Assembly: GCA_965240325.2 (NCBI GenBank)
Contig: OZ251247.1
Coordinates: 186,001 to 250,000, forward strand
DNA length: 64,000 nucleotides
Reading direction: 5' to 3'
From: Rebecca billardiae RCC1528
Taxonomy: Eukaryota > Haptophyta
This document shows, in pieces, positions 1 to 16,952 of the stretch; the first letter of the stretch is position 1; each line of letters begins with the position of its first letter. The notes below the pieces were generated by a model. It was given only the letters and a program-made list of their open reading frames with translations. It was not told where the DNA came from and did no database searches. A program made the position numbers and the translations under genes.

Positions 1-208
1 ACGGAGGCAGGCAGGCGGGCGGGGGCCCACGCTACTCAGCGGCGCGGCGCGGCGCCAGCCCCGGGGAGCGTCGCGCGCGCATGCGCGCGACGCGCGGCCG
101 TGGCGGCGGCGCGCCCGGCGCGGCGGCGCGGCGCGCGCGCCCCGCCGCCCGCGCCCGGGCGCCCGCCTGCCCCCCCTGGCCCTATCGCTCGCCCTGCCCG
201 CCGCGCAC

Positions 209-2886
209 CTGCTCGCTCATCCGCTCGAACGTGAGCTGCGCGCCGTCCGCCATCCCCCGCTCGATCTGCGCGTCCAGCGTGGTGCGCTCCTGCTTGCAAA
301 AGTCTTTGGAAGGCACCTGCGTCCGGGCAGTCCGGGGGGTCCGGGGAGTCCGGGAGTCGGAGAGGCGGCGAGTGTTGCGTCGGTGGCGAGCGGGTGGAGC
401 CGTGCGAGGGAGGCGGCGGTGCGAGCAGGTGCGAGCAGGAGGGCAGCGGCGCGCGCGCGAGCAGACAGACACACGCACACGCACACGCGCGCGCGCACAC
501 GGCCGCGCGCCGCCGCGGGGGCAGCAGGCGGGCGGGGCCAGGGTGGCGCGCGCGAGGTGGGCGCAGGAGAGGGCGAGGGCGGGGCGAAGGTGAGGAGAAC
601 GGGGCGCGGCTCGGGCGGGCAGCCCACCGGCGTGCGTGCCGGGGGCTCGCGTCCAGGCCGGCAGCCATCGTGCGGCCCTCGCGTCTTCTCTTCCGTTGGC
701 GGAAAAGTCCGGTGCTGGGCGAGGCCGCAGCGCACGCACCTGCTCCTGCTGCTGCACGACGAAGCCCGGCGCCATCTGCCGCTGCACCATCCGCACCTCC
801 GGCGGGCACCGGCTGCACGCGTTGCACCCCTGCGCACGCGCACACGCACGCGCACGCACGCGCACGCGCCGCCCCGGAGTGAGTGGCCGTGAGCGCCGCC
901 GCCGCGGCCAGCCGGCGGGCGCGCGCCCCGCGCGCCCGCGCCCGCCAAGCCGCCCGGCCGGAAAGTCCGGCGCTTGTCCGGTGCGAGCTCGGCCCGCGCG
1001 CACGGCGGCACCTTGGCGTTGAACTGCGTCGAGCCCGGGGTGAGGTCCTTGCAGCCGCGGCACACGACGCGCCGCGCGATCGACGCCTGCTTCACCGCGC
1101 CTGCGGTCGGGTGAGGGGCCCACAGCCGCGGCAGACACGGCCGCAGCAGCAGCGGTGCGCGGGGCCGGTGCGCAGCCCACCCGGGGGGTCGGCGGGTGAG
1201 ACACGCCGCCAGGCCGCGTGCGCTGCACTCGGCGGGGGCCGCACGCGGGCACGCGCACGCAGCTGCACAGACGCACGCACACGCGTCTGCATATACCCAC
1301 ACATAGAGACACTGCACACACATATGCCCACATCATATGTGCGCACTACCCACGTGGGTACGCGCGCATAGGCGCGCACCGTTGTAGATGTCCTCGAGCG
1401 TGACGCGCAGCTCGACGTTCGCGTCCGGCCCGCGCTTGCCCCCGCGCCCGCCGCCGCGCCCCCCGCCGCCACGCCCGCCGCCGCCGCCTGCATGCGCGCG
1501 GTGGGGCGCGCGCCGCGCGCCGTCAGCGGCAGCCGTGCGCGGGGCAGCAATCGACGCCCGGGTCAGCGCGCGCGTGCGCGTGTGTGCGTGCCCGCGTGCA
1601 GCGGTCCCGCTGCCGTGCCACAGCCCGCCCCGCTGTGCAGCGCTGCGCAGCGCGGTGTCACACGCACGCCGAAGACCGCCCCGAGCACGGCGCCCCCCTA
1701 CCCCTACCCCTACCCCTACCCGTACCCCTACCCGCACCCCTACCCCTAGTGCAGCGCACGCACCGAAGAACATCTCGAACGGGTCGAAGGCGTCCATGCC
1801 GCCGCCCCCCTCGCCCTCGCTCACCGCGCTCAGGCCGCCGTGGTCGTACAGGATGCGCTTGTCCTGCAGGGGGGCAGGGGGGAGGCGTGGAGACAGGGGC
1901 GGAGGTCGGGAGGCGGCGGGGTGAGCGCGGCTGCGCGCCCGACTGCTGCCGCGCTGGCACACACTGTGGCGCACGGGTGCGCACGCGTACACACACAGCG
2001 TCCCACACGCCCCACGCACGCCCCGTGGCACGCAGTGCCCCACGCACGCCGCGCTCCGCACGCGGCGCTGCACAGTGCACGCACACGCGGCGATGCGCGA
2101 GACGCCCACGTGGCGCAGCGCTGCACATGCCCTGCAGTGGCTCACACGCGTGGCACGCACCACGCCGTCACGCACACGTGGTGCTCCACACGCCGCGCAG
2201 TGCACCAACAGCGCAGCAGCGCGGTGCCACACGCCCGCACCCAAGCCCTAACCCTACCCCTGACCACAACCCACCCTAACCCTAACCCTAACCCTAACCC
2301 TACCCTACCCACAACATGCACGCACCGGGTCTGAGAGGATCTCGTACGCGTGTGCGACCTCCTGGAACTTGGAGGCGGCGGCGTCCGGGTCGCCGTCGGT
2401 GTTCTTGTCCGGGTGGTACTTCAGGCTCAGCTTGCGGTACGCGGACTTGATCTGCGCGCCGCCGGACCCACGGCGGCGCGCGGCGGCGGCGCGGCGGCGC
2501 GCGGCGGGCGGCGCGGCGGCGCGCACGCGCATGCGCGCCGGGCGCGGCGCGGGCCGGACGGCGGCGGGTGCAGCCGGCGGGCACGCGCGCGCGCATGGAC
2601 GAGGGGTCCGATGCGTGCGCCGGGTGAGCGGCGGCGGCGCGGCCTCACACCGGCGCGTGGCGACGCTCGCGGCTCGGCGGCGCGCCGGCCAGCCGGCATG
2701 CGGCCGCGTCGCCGACGGGCGCGCGGCAGCGCGCGGCCCGGGGCGCGGCGCGCGCACCTCCTTCTCGGAGGCGTCGGACGCGAGCCCGAGCACGGCGTAC
2801 AGGTCCTCCTCCGCGCCCACGCGGCCGAGCGCGCCGAGGCACGCCGCGAGGCTGAGCAGCAGCCGCGCCGCCCTTCGACGCGCCAT
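209..2886 (-). CDS. ER DnaJ co-chaperone (Scj1/ERdj3 type), 3' end beyond window
   Basis: Seven coding exons join in frame: 2886-2758, 2451-2326, 1863-1764, 1487-1380, 1100-1012, 829-740 and 316-209, giving 250 residues before an intron that leaves the left edge. Residues 1-25 form a signal peptide ([20 protein letters not shown]), so the protein should enter the ER lumen. A J-domain follows, with HPD in KYHPDKN, then a short [14 protein letters not shown] and Gly/Arg linker, then VTLEDIYNG, which opens the client-binding part of class I/II DnaJ proteins. A Cys-containing segment ([15 protein letters not shown]) and [10 protein letters not shown] are typical of ER DnaJ proteins that partner BiP-like Hsp70. 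The last visible exon ([16 protein letters not shown]) precedes the missing C-terminal beta domain. Donors are GTGCG except one GTGCCG; all acceptors are GCAG. Introns 2 and 3 carry telomere-like repeats. Exon joins were placed by family match and phase. Confidence 0.93.
1684..1749. repeat. CCCCTA-rich run in DnaJ intron 3
   Basis: About eleven consecutive CCCCTA-like hexamers, some as CCCGTA or CCCGCA, lie in the intron between the exons ending at 1764 and starting at 1487. They are a degenerate relative of the CCCTAA runs in other introns of this window. Confidence 0.85.
2240..2312. repeat. CCCTAA telomere-like run in DnaJ intron 2
   Basis: CCCTAACCCTAA repeats on the plus strand (TTAGGG in the sense of the gene), four to five perfect units at 2273-2302 with degenerate flanks, close to the 5' splice site of the intron. 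Confidence 0.9.
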
Positions 2887-3989
2887 CGTCCAGACAGCAC
2901 TGGCAGCGCCCCAACGCGTGGGCGCGGATGCAAAGGCCGGACACGTCAGCGCGCCGCCCTGGCCGGTCCGGGCTGGCCGGAGGAGCTCAACTGCCGCACA
3001 TCACTGCCGGCCCGCGGCGCAGTCACTCTGACTCAGAGTCAGACGTCAAGTGACAAGTCTCAGATCAGACAGACTATCTGGTGATAGATTGATAATGATG
3101 ATATGACGCGACATCTGGCCGTCGGTTGACGGCGGCTGCCGTTGCAATCTCACTGAGCTGATGGCGCGCGCAGCTGACACTCTAGTACACAGCATCGCCT
3201 GACGCCACGAGGAGGCGGTGGCACGGCCGACACTCGACAGTCCGCACAGCGATTCGGGCGGAGCCTGCCGGCGGCGGCGCTGTTCAGGCAGCCGCGTCAG
3301 ACGGGCGACTGCGGCGGCGCGCGGCACGTCGGCGGTAGCGTGCTGCCGACGGGCGCGGGGCCATGCGCGGCTCGGCCGCCCCGAGGGCGCGCCGTCGCCC
3401 CGACAGCAGCGGCCGATCGGGCCGCCGGCCGGCAGCGCGCGCGCGCTTGCGCGGGTGAGCTGCTGCGCTGGCTCTGCGGCCGCACTGCACACGCACGCCC
3501 CGCGCCGCGCTGGGGCGACGCTGGGGCGCGCGCGCCGAGCCGGCGCACCCGACGGGGCGACGACGCGGCGGCAGCGACCCCGCGGGCGGGAGGGCACACG
3601 GCCGCGCCGGCGCCGCGCCTCCGCCCGCAGCGGCCGGGGGGCAGGCGCGCGGCTGCGCTGCTGCGCCCGCCGCCGCCTCTCGGCACCCGCTGAGCGGCAG
3701 GCTCGGCGGCGGCCATGGCTGTCAGCGTCGGCGGCCATGGGTGGCGAGCATGGCCGTGGGCCCGTGCCGCGCGCAGCCCCGCGCGCTCGCTCGGGCCATA
3801 GACGCCGGACTCTGCGCCCGGACTTGGCTGCACGGCCGCACGGCTGCTGCGCCGCGCACGCGCGCCGGTGTGCGCGCCGCGCGCTCGCACGCGCGCTCGG
3901 CCGGCATGATGGAGGGAGGAGGAGGGGAGGAGGGATGGAACACAAGTCAAAGTCGTCCGGGCACACACCGGACTCGCTCGGGCGGGCAC
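2887..3989. other. Intergenic region, no gene recognised
   Basis: This lies between the DnaJ start and the akirin stop. Around 3030-3130 the composition drops to near-normal GC with short GATGATAT-type stretches. The rest is GC-rich and open in several frames without homology that I can see. It probably holds the DnaJ promoter and the akirin 3' UTR. Confidence 0.5.
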
Positions 3990-5266
3990 TCAGGACATGT
4001 AGCTGAAATCACTGCGGAGGCCACGCCCAGGCGCGGGCGGAGGGCACAGCGCGCGCGCGCGGGCGGGCGGGCGTGAGCGTGGGCCGCAGTGGCAGCGCGC
4101 TCGCGCGGCCATGGCGCGCGCCGGGCGCGCGCGCGGCGCGGTGTGCCGTGCCGCGGCGCGAGCGCGCGCACCTCTGCCGCAGCTGGCGCGAGACGTAGTC
4201 CTCGTGGTAGCGCGCGAACGAGTGGAATTGCTCTGCGCGGCAGAAGGAGGGGCGCACGCGCGCGCTCGTGTCAGCGCCGCCTGCAGCCGTGCCCGCGCGC
4301 CCTCGCGCAGCGCCCGCGCGCCGTGCGCACACGCGGCGGCGCGCGCACGCGCGTGTGTTCGTGCGCGTGCGCGTGTGCGCGCTGTGTGTGCGTGTGCGCT
4401 GTGTGCGCGCGTGCGCGCGCGGTTCTCTGCGCGTGCGCGTGCATGCGCGCCGCGCGCGCGCAGTGCGCAGTGCGCAGTGCGCAGTGCGCAGTGCGCAGTG
4501 CGCAGTGCGCAGTGCACGCACCCTGGAGGCGCGCCTGCAGCAAGCCATCGTACTCCGCGCGCAGCTGCGCCTCGCGCGCCTCCAGCGCCTTGGCGACGAC
4601 GGCGCGCACCTCGGCGAGGCAGAAGAGGCGCTGGGAGTACGCGCCGCCGTGCGCGCCGCCGCCGCCGCCGCCGATCCCGCCCGGGCTCGCGAGCTGCGCC
4701 GCGCCAGAGGGCGAGGCGCCGCCGCCGTGCGGCGGAGGCGGCGGCGAGGCGGTCGAGCCGTCAAAGCGGCGCACGCGCTTGGCGCCGCCCGGGCCTCCGC
4801 CGCCCGGGCCGGCGTGGTGCTGCGCCGCGCCCGCGCCCGCGGCGCCGCGGCCGGACGCGGCGCCGAGCGCGCCGAGCAGCGCGTCGTCGCACAGCGCCGC
4901 GTCCAGCTGCTGCTGCTGCCGCTGCTGCAGCTGCTGCGCCGAGCCGGCGGGCGCAAACACAGACGGACACGCGCCGGGCGGCTGGGCGTTGGCGCAGCCG
5001 GCTGCCGCGGCGTCGAGCGTGCGCATCCGCTTGGGCGGCGCCGTGCCGTGGTGCAGCAGCCCGTGCTGCTGCTGCTGCTGCTGCTGCGCGTGCTGCTGCT
5101 GCTGCTGCTGCTGCTGCTGCAGCGCGGAGTGGCCGTGCACGCCGCCGCCGCCGCCGAGCGACGGGCTCGGCGAGGCGTCGAGCGCGTGTATGCGGTGCGG
5201 GGAGCACTGCGGCGGCGACGCGCCCCACTGCTCCTCGAGCGGCCGCTTCGACGCGAGCTTGAGCAT
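3990..5266 (-). CDS. AKIRIN: Akirin family nuclear protein
   Basis: Exons 5266-4522, 4232-4172 and 4011-3990 join to 275 residues. Akirins are small nuclear adaptors that link transcription factors to chromatin remodellers and help import proteasomes into the nucleus. The C-terminus carries the family signature: LAEVRAVVAKALEAREAQLR, then AEYDGLLQARLQ, then EQFHSFARYHEDYVSRQL, ending SDFSYMS. Animal akirins end in the similar pattern of a Tyr-Ser-type tail after a helix. The N-terminal half has basic clusters (SKRPLEEQW, PKRMRTLD, AKRVRRFD) that may act as nuclear localisation signals, and two Gln runs of about nine and seven residues. The open frame extends upstream to 5311 but that codon is GTG, so ATG 5266 is the start. 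The last exon codes only seven residues and the stop. The match is by motif. Confidence 0.88.
4461..4514. repeat. 7-nt tandem repeat in akirin intron 1
   Basis: CAGTGCG is repeated nearly eight times without error, ending a few bases from the 5' splice site of intron 1. The repeat unit itself contains the GTGCG donor core, so it presents many decoy donor-like sites. Confidence 0.9.
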
Positions 5267-6012
5267 CTCGGCGCGCGGGGCCGAGGGGGCCGCGCGGCCG
5301 CCGGTCGTCACGAGCCGAGGGCGCCGGGGCGCCGCTGCGCGTGGCGGGCCTGGCCCGGCGTGCGCGGCGAGCGCGCTCGGGCGGCTGGGGCGGTGCGAGG
5401 CGAGCTGGCGCGCGCGCGCGCCACTCGCTCGCCCGGCCTGCGCCTCGCGCCGGCCGACGCCGCTGTGCGCGACGCTCGGGGGCCGGAGGGCGAGGGAGGG
5501 CGGCGGGGCGCCCCTGTCTGTGGCTGCTGGCGGCTGCCGCGGGCCCGCACTCGCGTGCTCACTGGCTGGCGGCTGCTCGGCTCTGCCACCCGCCGCTGAT
5601 GAGAAGGCGTGTCCTGTGTTTGCGCGTCCCAGCTGGCGCCGCTTCGGCGCGCGTTCTCCTAATGAGCGACCGGGCGGTATGTGCGCCGCACCCGCATCGG
5701 TCGTACTCCTGAGCGAGCTCCTATCCGAGATTGCGAGCTCGCGCTCATTGGCGCGGCCGCCGTACCAATCGCGTCAGGGAGGCTTGAGGGAGGGTACTTT
5801 TGAAAGCCCGCCGCTCACGAGCCGTCGAGATTCGGAGGCCGTGCGCGTTCAAACAGAGAATCCGGGGCGACAGGACCCGCGCGGGCCTGAAACGGTTTTC
5901 ATCGCGCTTTCCATTTTCGTGCTTTGAGTTGTCCTCGCACGCGCCGTGAAAAGAAAAGAATTAAGAAATCCGCGCGCCGCTCTTCCCGCGTGCTTCGCCT
6001 CGCAGCTTCGCC
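5267..6012. other. Intergenic, akirin upstream and Tcd downstream region
   Basis: No gene recognised. The akirin promoter should lie in the part next to 5267. The stretch 5800-5960 is less GC-rich and includes AAAAGAAAAGAATTAAG just beyond the Tcd stop, a plausible 3' UTR end. Confidence 0.5.
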
Positions 6013-11676
<5,664 letters not shown>

Positions 11677-12404
11677 CACGCCGCCGACGTTGACGCGCGG
11701 CCTGGCTCCGCCGCGCGACCGCCCGCCTCGCGCCGCGCGCCGCCGCCGCCGGCGCGGCCGGCCGGCGCCGCCAGCGCGGCCGCGGCACCGACACCGTCAC
11801 CGCATGACACGCGCGCGCGCGGCGCTGCAGCGCGCCGCCGTGGGCATGGCTGCGCGCGCGCGCCGGGCGGCCGGGGCCACGCCACGATGCCGCAGCGCCA
11901 GCCAGCTGGCCCCAGGCCGGCCGGCGGCAGCGCCGGTGCCGCCGCGCCCAGGCCGCCCCACACTCTGCCAGCGGGCGCCAGAGTGAGAGTGCCGCAACGG
12001 CCGCGCCCACGGCCCATCACTCATCAGCGCGGCTGCACACCATTCATTCGCAGCAGCGCAATATATATGTCGTTACTACTACTATCGTCGCGTGCATCAT
12101 GCAGAGTAGGAGCTAGCCAAGATGGACCGCTGCTCATATGATCATCGTCAATATCATATGATATGGCGGAATGCTGATGGCAGCTGGGCGCTCTGTCATC
12201 AGAGAAGTGATGATGACTGTGGTGACCGTGCCCGTATTGTCCGCGAGTAACCGAGACTCAGGACCGGGAGACGGCGCCGGGCGCCGCCAGCCGGGATCAG
12301 ACAGGAACTGTATACACGCCGGAGGGAGTGGGACTGCGGGTGGCGGCAGCGGGTAGTGGCAACTGCCGCGGCGGTGACCTCGCGATGGCGCGCGCGCGGG
12401 TCGG
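11677..12404. other. Intergenic, no gene recognised
   Basis: GC-rich to about 12000, then AT-richer with ATATATATG at about 12061 and ATATGATATG at about 12160. No coding homology seen on either strand. Confidence 0.5.
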
Positions 12405-12821
12405 CTAGGCCGTCATCTCCGCGCCCTCCGCGCCGTCGGCGGCAGCGGCGGCGGCGCGCGGCTTGGCGGCGGCGGCGGCGGCGGCGACGGCGGCGGCGGC
12501 GAGGCTCGCGTCGACGCCACCGTCTCGCGCGCCGGCCCAGAGCGCGATTGGCCGGCGCCCCGCCTCCTTGGGCGTGCCCTTCGGCGTGCCCTTCGGCGTC
12601 GGCACCCAGCCGTCGCGCCGCGCCGCCGCCGCCGCAAACGCCGGGTCGACCTCGCTCAGCACAAAGGCGGCAAACGCCTTGGCGACGTGGGCAGCGGCGC
12701 CCGTGGCGGTGCTGCGCCGGGCGGCGCGTCGGCCGAGGCCCCCGCGCACTTGCAAGCGCGAGGCGAAGCGCGCCGGGCTCGACGGCAGCGGCTCGAAGCG
12801 GCGCGGCAGGCGCGGCGTCAT
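12405..12821 (-). CDS. Hypothetical protein, 138 residues
   Basis: An ATG-initiated frame with a stop, not recognised. The N-terminus is rich in Arg/Pro/Ser and could be an organelle transit peptide. The middle reads HVAKAFAAFVLSEVDPAFAA, a plausible amphipathic helix, followed by GWVPTPKGTPKGTPKEA with a short PKGT repeat. The C-terminal third is almost only Ala, Lys and Asp. Two things favour a real gene: the complex mid-section, and the drop in GC on both sides of the frame. Chance ORFs are common in DNA this GC-rich, so it may be spurious. Confidence 0.4.
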   Translation of the reverse strand: MTPRLPRRFEPLPSSPARFASRLQVRGGLGRRAARRSTATGAAAHVAKAFAAFVLSEVDPAFAAAAARRDGWVPTPKGTPKGTPKEAGRRPIALWAGARDGGVDASLAAAAVAAAAAAAKPRAAAAAADGAEGAEMTA

Positions 12822-13882
12822 CGGGCAGCGCGGTGGGCCGTGAGCCGAGTCGCAGCGCCAGACGGTGAAATTGCCGGAGGTGGGTGGTTCGGCCGTTCAC
12901 GGTTTGCGGGCCAATCCGAGCGGTTCGTTTGACTCGAGCGTATCTGGAAGTGGTTAAAAAAAGGCTCTTGCGCCCTTTGGGCTACCGGCGCTAATGAAGG
13001 CAGCGGTTGCTTGATGAGCGCAGAGCATACGAGAGGCGGTGTATCTGGCTCGCATCGGTTGAGATCCTCCACCAGGCCGCATACGATCAACGAGCTGATC
13101 ACACAGGACGCTACCGTGCGCGCGATCTCCCGTACTTTCCAGGGGGGATCTGCGCTTGGGGTTGCTGGAGGCGGGTATCGCGAGTCCACTTGGTTCGTGC
13201 GCGCCTTCGAGAGCCTTTTCATTAGTGGAGCGTGCGCGGAGTGATGGGTAAAATTCAAAAGGTGTAAGTCCGTCGGGAGTCGTCGTTGGTAGATTCGACG
13301 AATCCACGAGCTGATTCGCGCCGCCGCTCGCAAATTCCGGTATTCGCCAGCTGTGAGAAACTGAGAATCATTTTTGGGGGCTCCGGTAATGAAGTGTTTT
13401 TAAAGACTCCTTGGTCGAGCGGCGTTCAAGTTTTATGATATGGGAAGACCGTATGGAAATGCGGACGCGCTCAGGCAGCGACATACCTAAGCGGTTCGGA
13501 AAAGTCCCCGGACTACGACCCGGACGTCACCGGGTCACACGCCCGCGCTGACGACGTCCGCGCCTATCCAAACCGTCCATTGATTACGACCTACCAGTAG
13601 TACGTGTCGAGGACGACAGCGCGGCGCCGCAGGGAGAGGTCCCGGGATCTAGACTCTCGACTGGTCAAGGCTCCCGTTACACCGCCGTCTGAGCATGAGC
13701 ATAGAGTTCAGCCCGGAGGCGGAGACGGCGTCCCGCGTGGCCGGTGGGCGTGAGCGGAATCCCCGACTGTGCGGCGACGCGCGCCCGGACCGTCTGAGGC
13801 AGCGTTGACGAATACAACCCTCGGATCGGGTGAAGAGTACGACACCCCGATGGCCCGGTGTGCGTGTGCCCCCCGCAGGGGC
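12822..13882. other. Lower-GC intergenic stretch of unknown content
   Basis: About 1 kb with clearly lower GC than its surroundings (AAAAAAAGGCTC at 12957, GTTTTTAAAGACTC near 13400). Frames of 117 and 171 codons overlap on the minus strand in two registers, neither recognised. I see no rRNA or tRNA signature. The part next to 13883 is the uS5m 3' UTR. Confidence 0.45.
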
Positions 13883-16055
13883 TTAGCCCATGTACGAGTC
13901 ACGCGAGAGGTCGATCACGCGCTTGCCCTCCTTCTCCGCCACCCACGCCGCCGTGCGCTGCGACGCGAGTGCCGCGAAGAGCGCGCGCACCACGTTGATC
14001 GGGTTGCGGCTGCCGTGCGTCTTCACCCACACGTCGGTCACGCCGAATAGCTCGAGCACCAGCTCCACCTGCGAAAGGGTAGGGTGGAGGGGTAGGGTGG
14101 AGGCGTGGGCACCGGGTGCGTGTGTGCGTGTGCGCGTGCGTGCGTGCGTGTGCGCCGCACCTTCTCCGAGGCGCGCACGCCCGCGCCGCGCGGCCGGAAG
14201 CCGATCTGCGGCAGCGCCCAGGGGCAGGTGTGAGGGGGTTCGAGTTAGGGGCAGGGTTAGGGTTGCAGCGCCCAGGGGCAGCGGCGGGGGGGAGGGCTCG
14301 GGGGGTCGGGTTGGCGGCGCGGCTCGGGCCGCCGAGCGCCGCCGGCGCGTGCCGCCCCGCGCCCAAGCGCCCAAGCAGCTGGGGGCTGCAACCCTAACCC
14401 TAACCCTAACCCAAGCGCCCATGCAGCTGGGGGCTCGGAGGCAGAGGGCTGCGGCGCACGCACGCACCAGGCAGGTGGTCGCGCCGAACTTGCCCTTGAG
14501 CGGGTGGAAGACGGTGCGGTCGTCGTACCGCTCCAGGTAGCACACGCCCTGCGCACACACACGCACACGCGCACGCGCACACGTACGCACACACACACAC
14601 GCACACACGCGCACGCGCACACACGCACACGCACGGGACGGGCAGGCGTCCACGGACCGCTGAGCGTGCGCTGCCGACGCGGCCGGGTGCGCGGCGTGCA
14701 GGCCCCGGGCCCGCGAAAAGCCACGCCCATGCCGCACACACGCGCGCACACACGTGCACGCGCACATGCAGCGCGGCCACGCAGCGCGCACACGCGCACA
14801 CACGCGCACACAGCGCGGCCGCGCAGCGCGGCCACACAGCGCGGCGCACCTTGAGCGCGTCGCGCGTCGCCTTGTCCACCGCCGCCTGCTGCTGCGCCGC
14901 GCGGCCGAGCCCGAAGCCGCACGCGCCGCGCCCGTTGCCCACCGCCACCAGCGCCGAGTAATTCTGCGCGGCACCAATACACAAAAAAGAGCGGGAAAAC
15001 AATCAACGCAGGGGAATGGATATTAAACAATTCAAAAAACACGAGCGCGGAGATAGATGGCGGTATAATGCGCGGCAGGCGGGCGAGCGCGGCGGGCGCG
15101 CGGGTGGCGGGAGAGGGGGCGTGCTCGCAGCACGCGCCGCGCCGAAGCCCGCCCTTCCCCCGCACGCGTCGGCGCGCCGCGCGGCGCTGCGCTCGACAGC
15201 CGCGGCAGTGCGCGCGCACACACGCGCGCGGTGCACACACACACGCGCACACGCGCGCGCGTGCCCCCGCGCGCACCTGCAGCTTGTGCGAGGCCGTCAC
15301 CTTCTGCACGCGCCGCACGTGCAGCACCTCGACGAAGAAGTCGTTCCCGCCGCCACTGCCGCCGCCGCCGCGCGCGCCGCCGCCGCCGCCGCCCGCGCGG
15401 TACCCGGCCAGCGAGAAGTCCGGGCGGCGGCCCGACGCGGCGCGCAGGCCGGTAAGGGCTGTGACACCGCCGCGCGCGCCGTGCGCGGCCGTCGGCAGCG
15501 CCGCCGCCGCGTGGCGCAGCGCGTCCGGCGGCACGCCCGCGCTGACGAAGTCCTCCGGCCCCACCGGCGGCGCCGTCTCCGTCCGGTCGGTCGGGTCGAG
15601 GTAGCCAAGCTCGGAGGTGCGCGCAGCGCCTGTGTGCGCGCGCGCGGGACACACATGCGCGCGCGCGCGGGGGGGCGCCAGGGGTTGGGTGCACACGCGC
15701 GCACGCAGGCCGTGCGTTTGTATCACAAGCAGTGGTCGCGCGGGGCAGAGGCGCGGGCGCGGGCCGCGGCCGCGGTGGGCGGCCACCGCCACCACCGCCA
15801 CCACCCCCAGCCCAGCGCGCAGCGCAGCGCACACACACACCGGGCGCCAGCGCCTCCGCCGAGGGCCAGAGGTGCTCGGGGAGACGCCGCCGCTGCGCCG
15901 CCGCCTTCTTCACCGCCATCTCCGCGCCGAGTCCGGGCGAGAGCGAGTCCGGGAGCGCGCTGAGCGGCGCGCTGAGCGGCGTGGCCGCCAGCACCGCCTC
16001 CACCGCGCGGTGGCGCGCGAGCGCGGCGGCGGCGGCGGCGGAGGCGCCGCCGCCC

Positions 16056-16090
<35 letters not shown>

Positions 16091-16921
16091 CGCGGGGCCG
16101 CCGCCGCCCGCAGCGCCGCCGCCGAGCGCGGCGATGGCGGCGTCGGCCGCGGCCGCGTCGGGCGCCACCGCGTTCAGCCCGCCGCTGGCATCACCGATGC
16201 CGCCGCCGCCACCACCGTCGGCGCCGCCCGCCGCTGCAACGGCCTCCTCTGCCGCCAGGGCCGCGTCTGCGCACGCGCGGGGCGGGCGGGGCGGGCGGGG
16301 CGGGCGGGGCGCGCTCAGGTGCCCCGTCCCCGGCGGAGATTGCAATCTCCCCGCGCGCGCACACAGCGCGCACGCACACAGCGCGCACGCACGCGCGGGC
16401 ACAGCGCGCGCCGGGAGATTGCAGTCTCCGCGCGCGCGCGTGAGGAACGCAACTCGTCCCAGCGCGCGCGGAGATTGCAATCTCGGGCGCGCGGGGAGAT
16501 TGCAATCTCGGGCACTCTGGGAGATTGTAATCTCGGGCGCGCTGGGAGATTGCAATCTCGGACGCACCTGCCTCGGCGAGGAAGAGGTCGCGCGTGGGCT
16601 CGTGCAGGAACGAGTCCAGCTCGGCGCGGAGCACCGCCTCCGTTGAGACGACCACGCGCTTCCGCCCGCCGCCGCCCGCCGCCGGTGGCGCCGCGCCGGC
16701 CGCGCCCTCGCCTGCGCCGCGGGCGGCGCGCGCGCGCCGCGCGCCGCGCGCGCAGGGGAGGGGCGGCGGCTCAGCCGGCGCGCTGTGCCGGGCGCGCGGA
16801 GGCGCGGCGCGCGGCGAGGACGCGCGCGCCCGCGCGCAGCCGGACGCACCGAGCCCCGCCGCGCGCAGCGCGGGCGGATCCTCCGCCGCCAGCGCCGCCA
16901 TCGCCGCCGCATGCGCGCCGC

Positions 16922-16952
<31 letters not shown>

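Noticed and set aside
2240-2312. Chromosome end suggested by CCCTAA repeats
   Set aside because: The runs are short, degenerate, internal to introns and bounded by functional splice sites.
5267-5311. Upstream extension of akirin to 5311
   Set aside because: The codon there is GTG; the first ATG is at 5266 and gives a better akirin N-terminus.
12818-13333. 171-codon minus-strand frame
   Set aside because: It overlaps another long frame in a different register, has no recognised motif, and lies in DNA with low GC; not supported as a gene.
16335-16559. Possible CRISPR-like array (regularly spaced palindromes)
   Set aside because: This is a eukaryotic intron, the repeats are 14-16 bases with GC-rich spacers of only 10-11 bases, and the same palindrome occurs in coding DNA.
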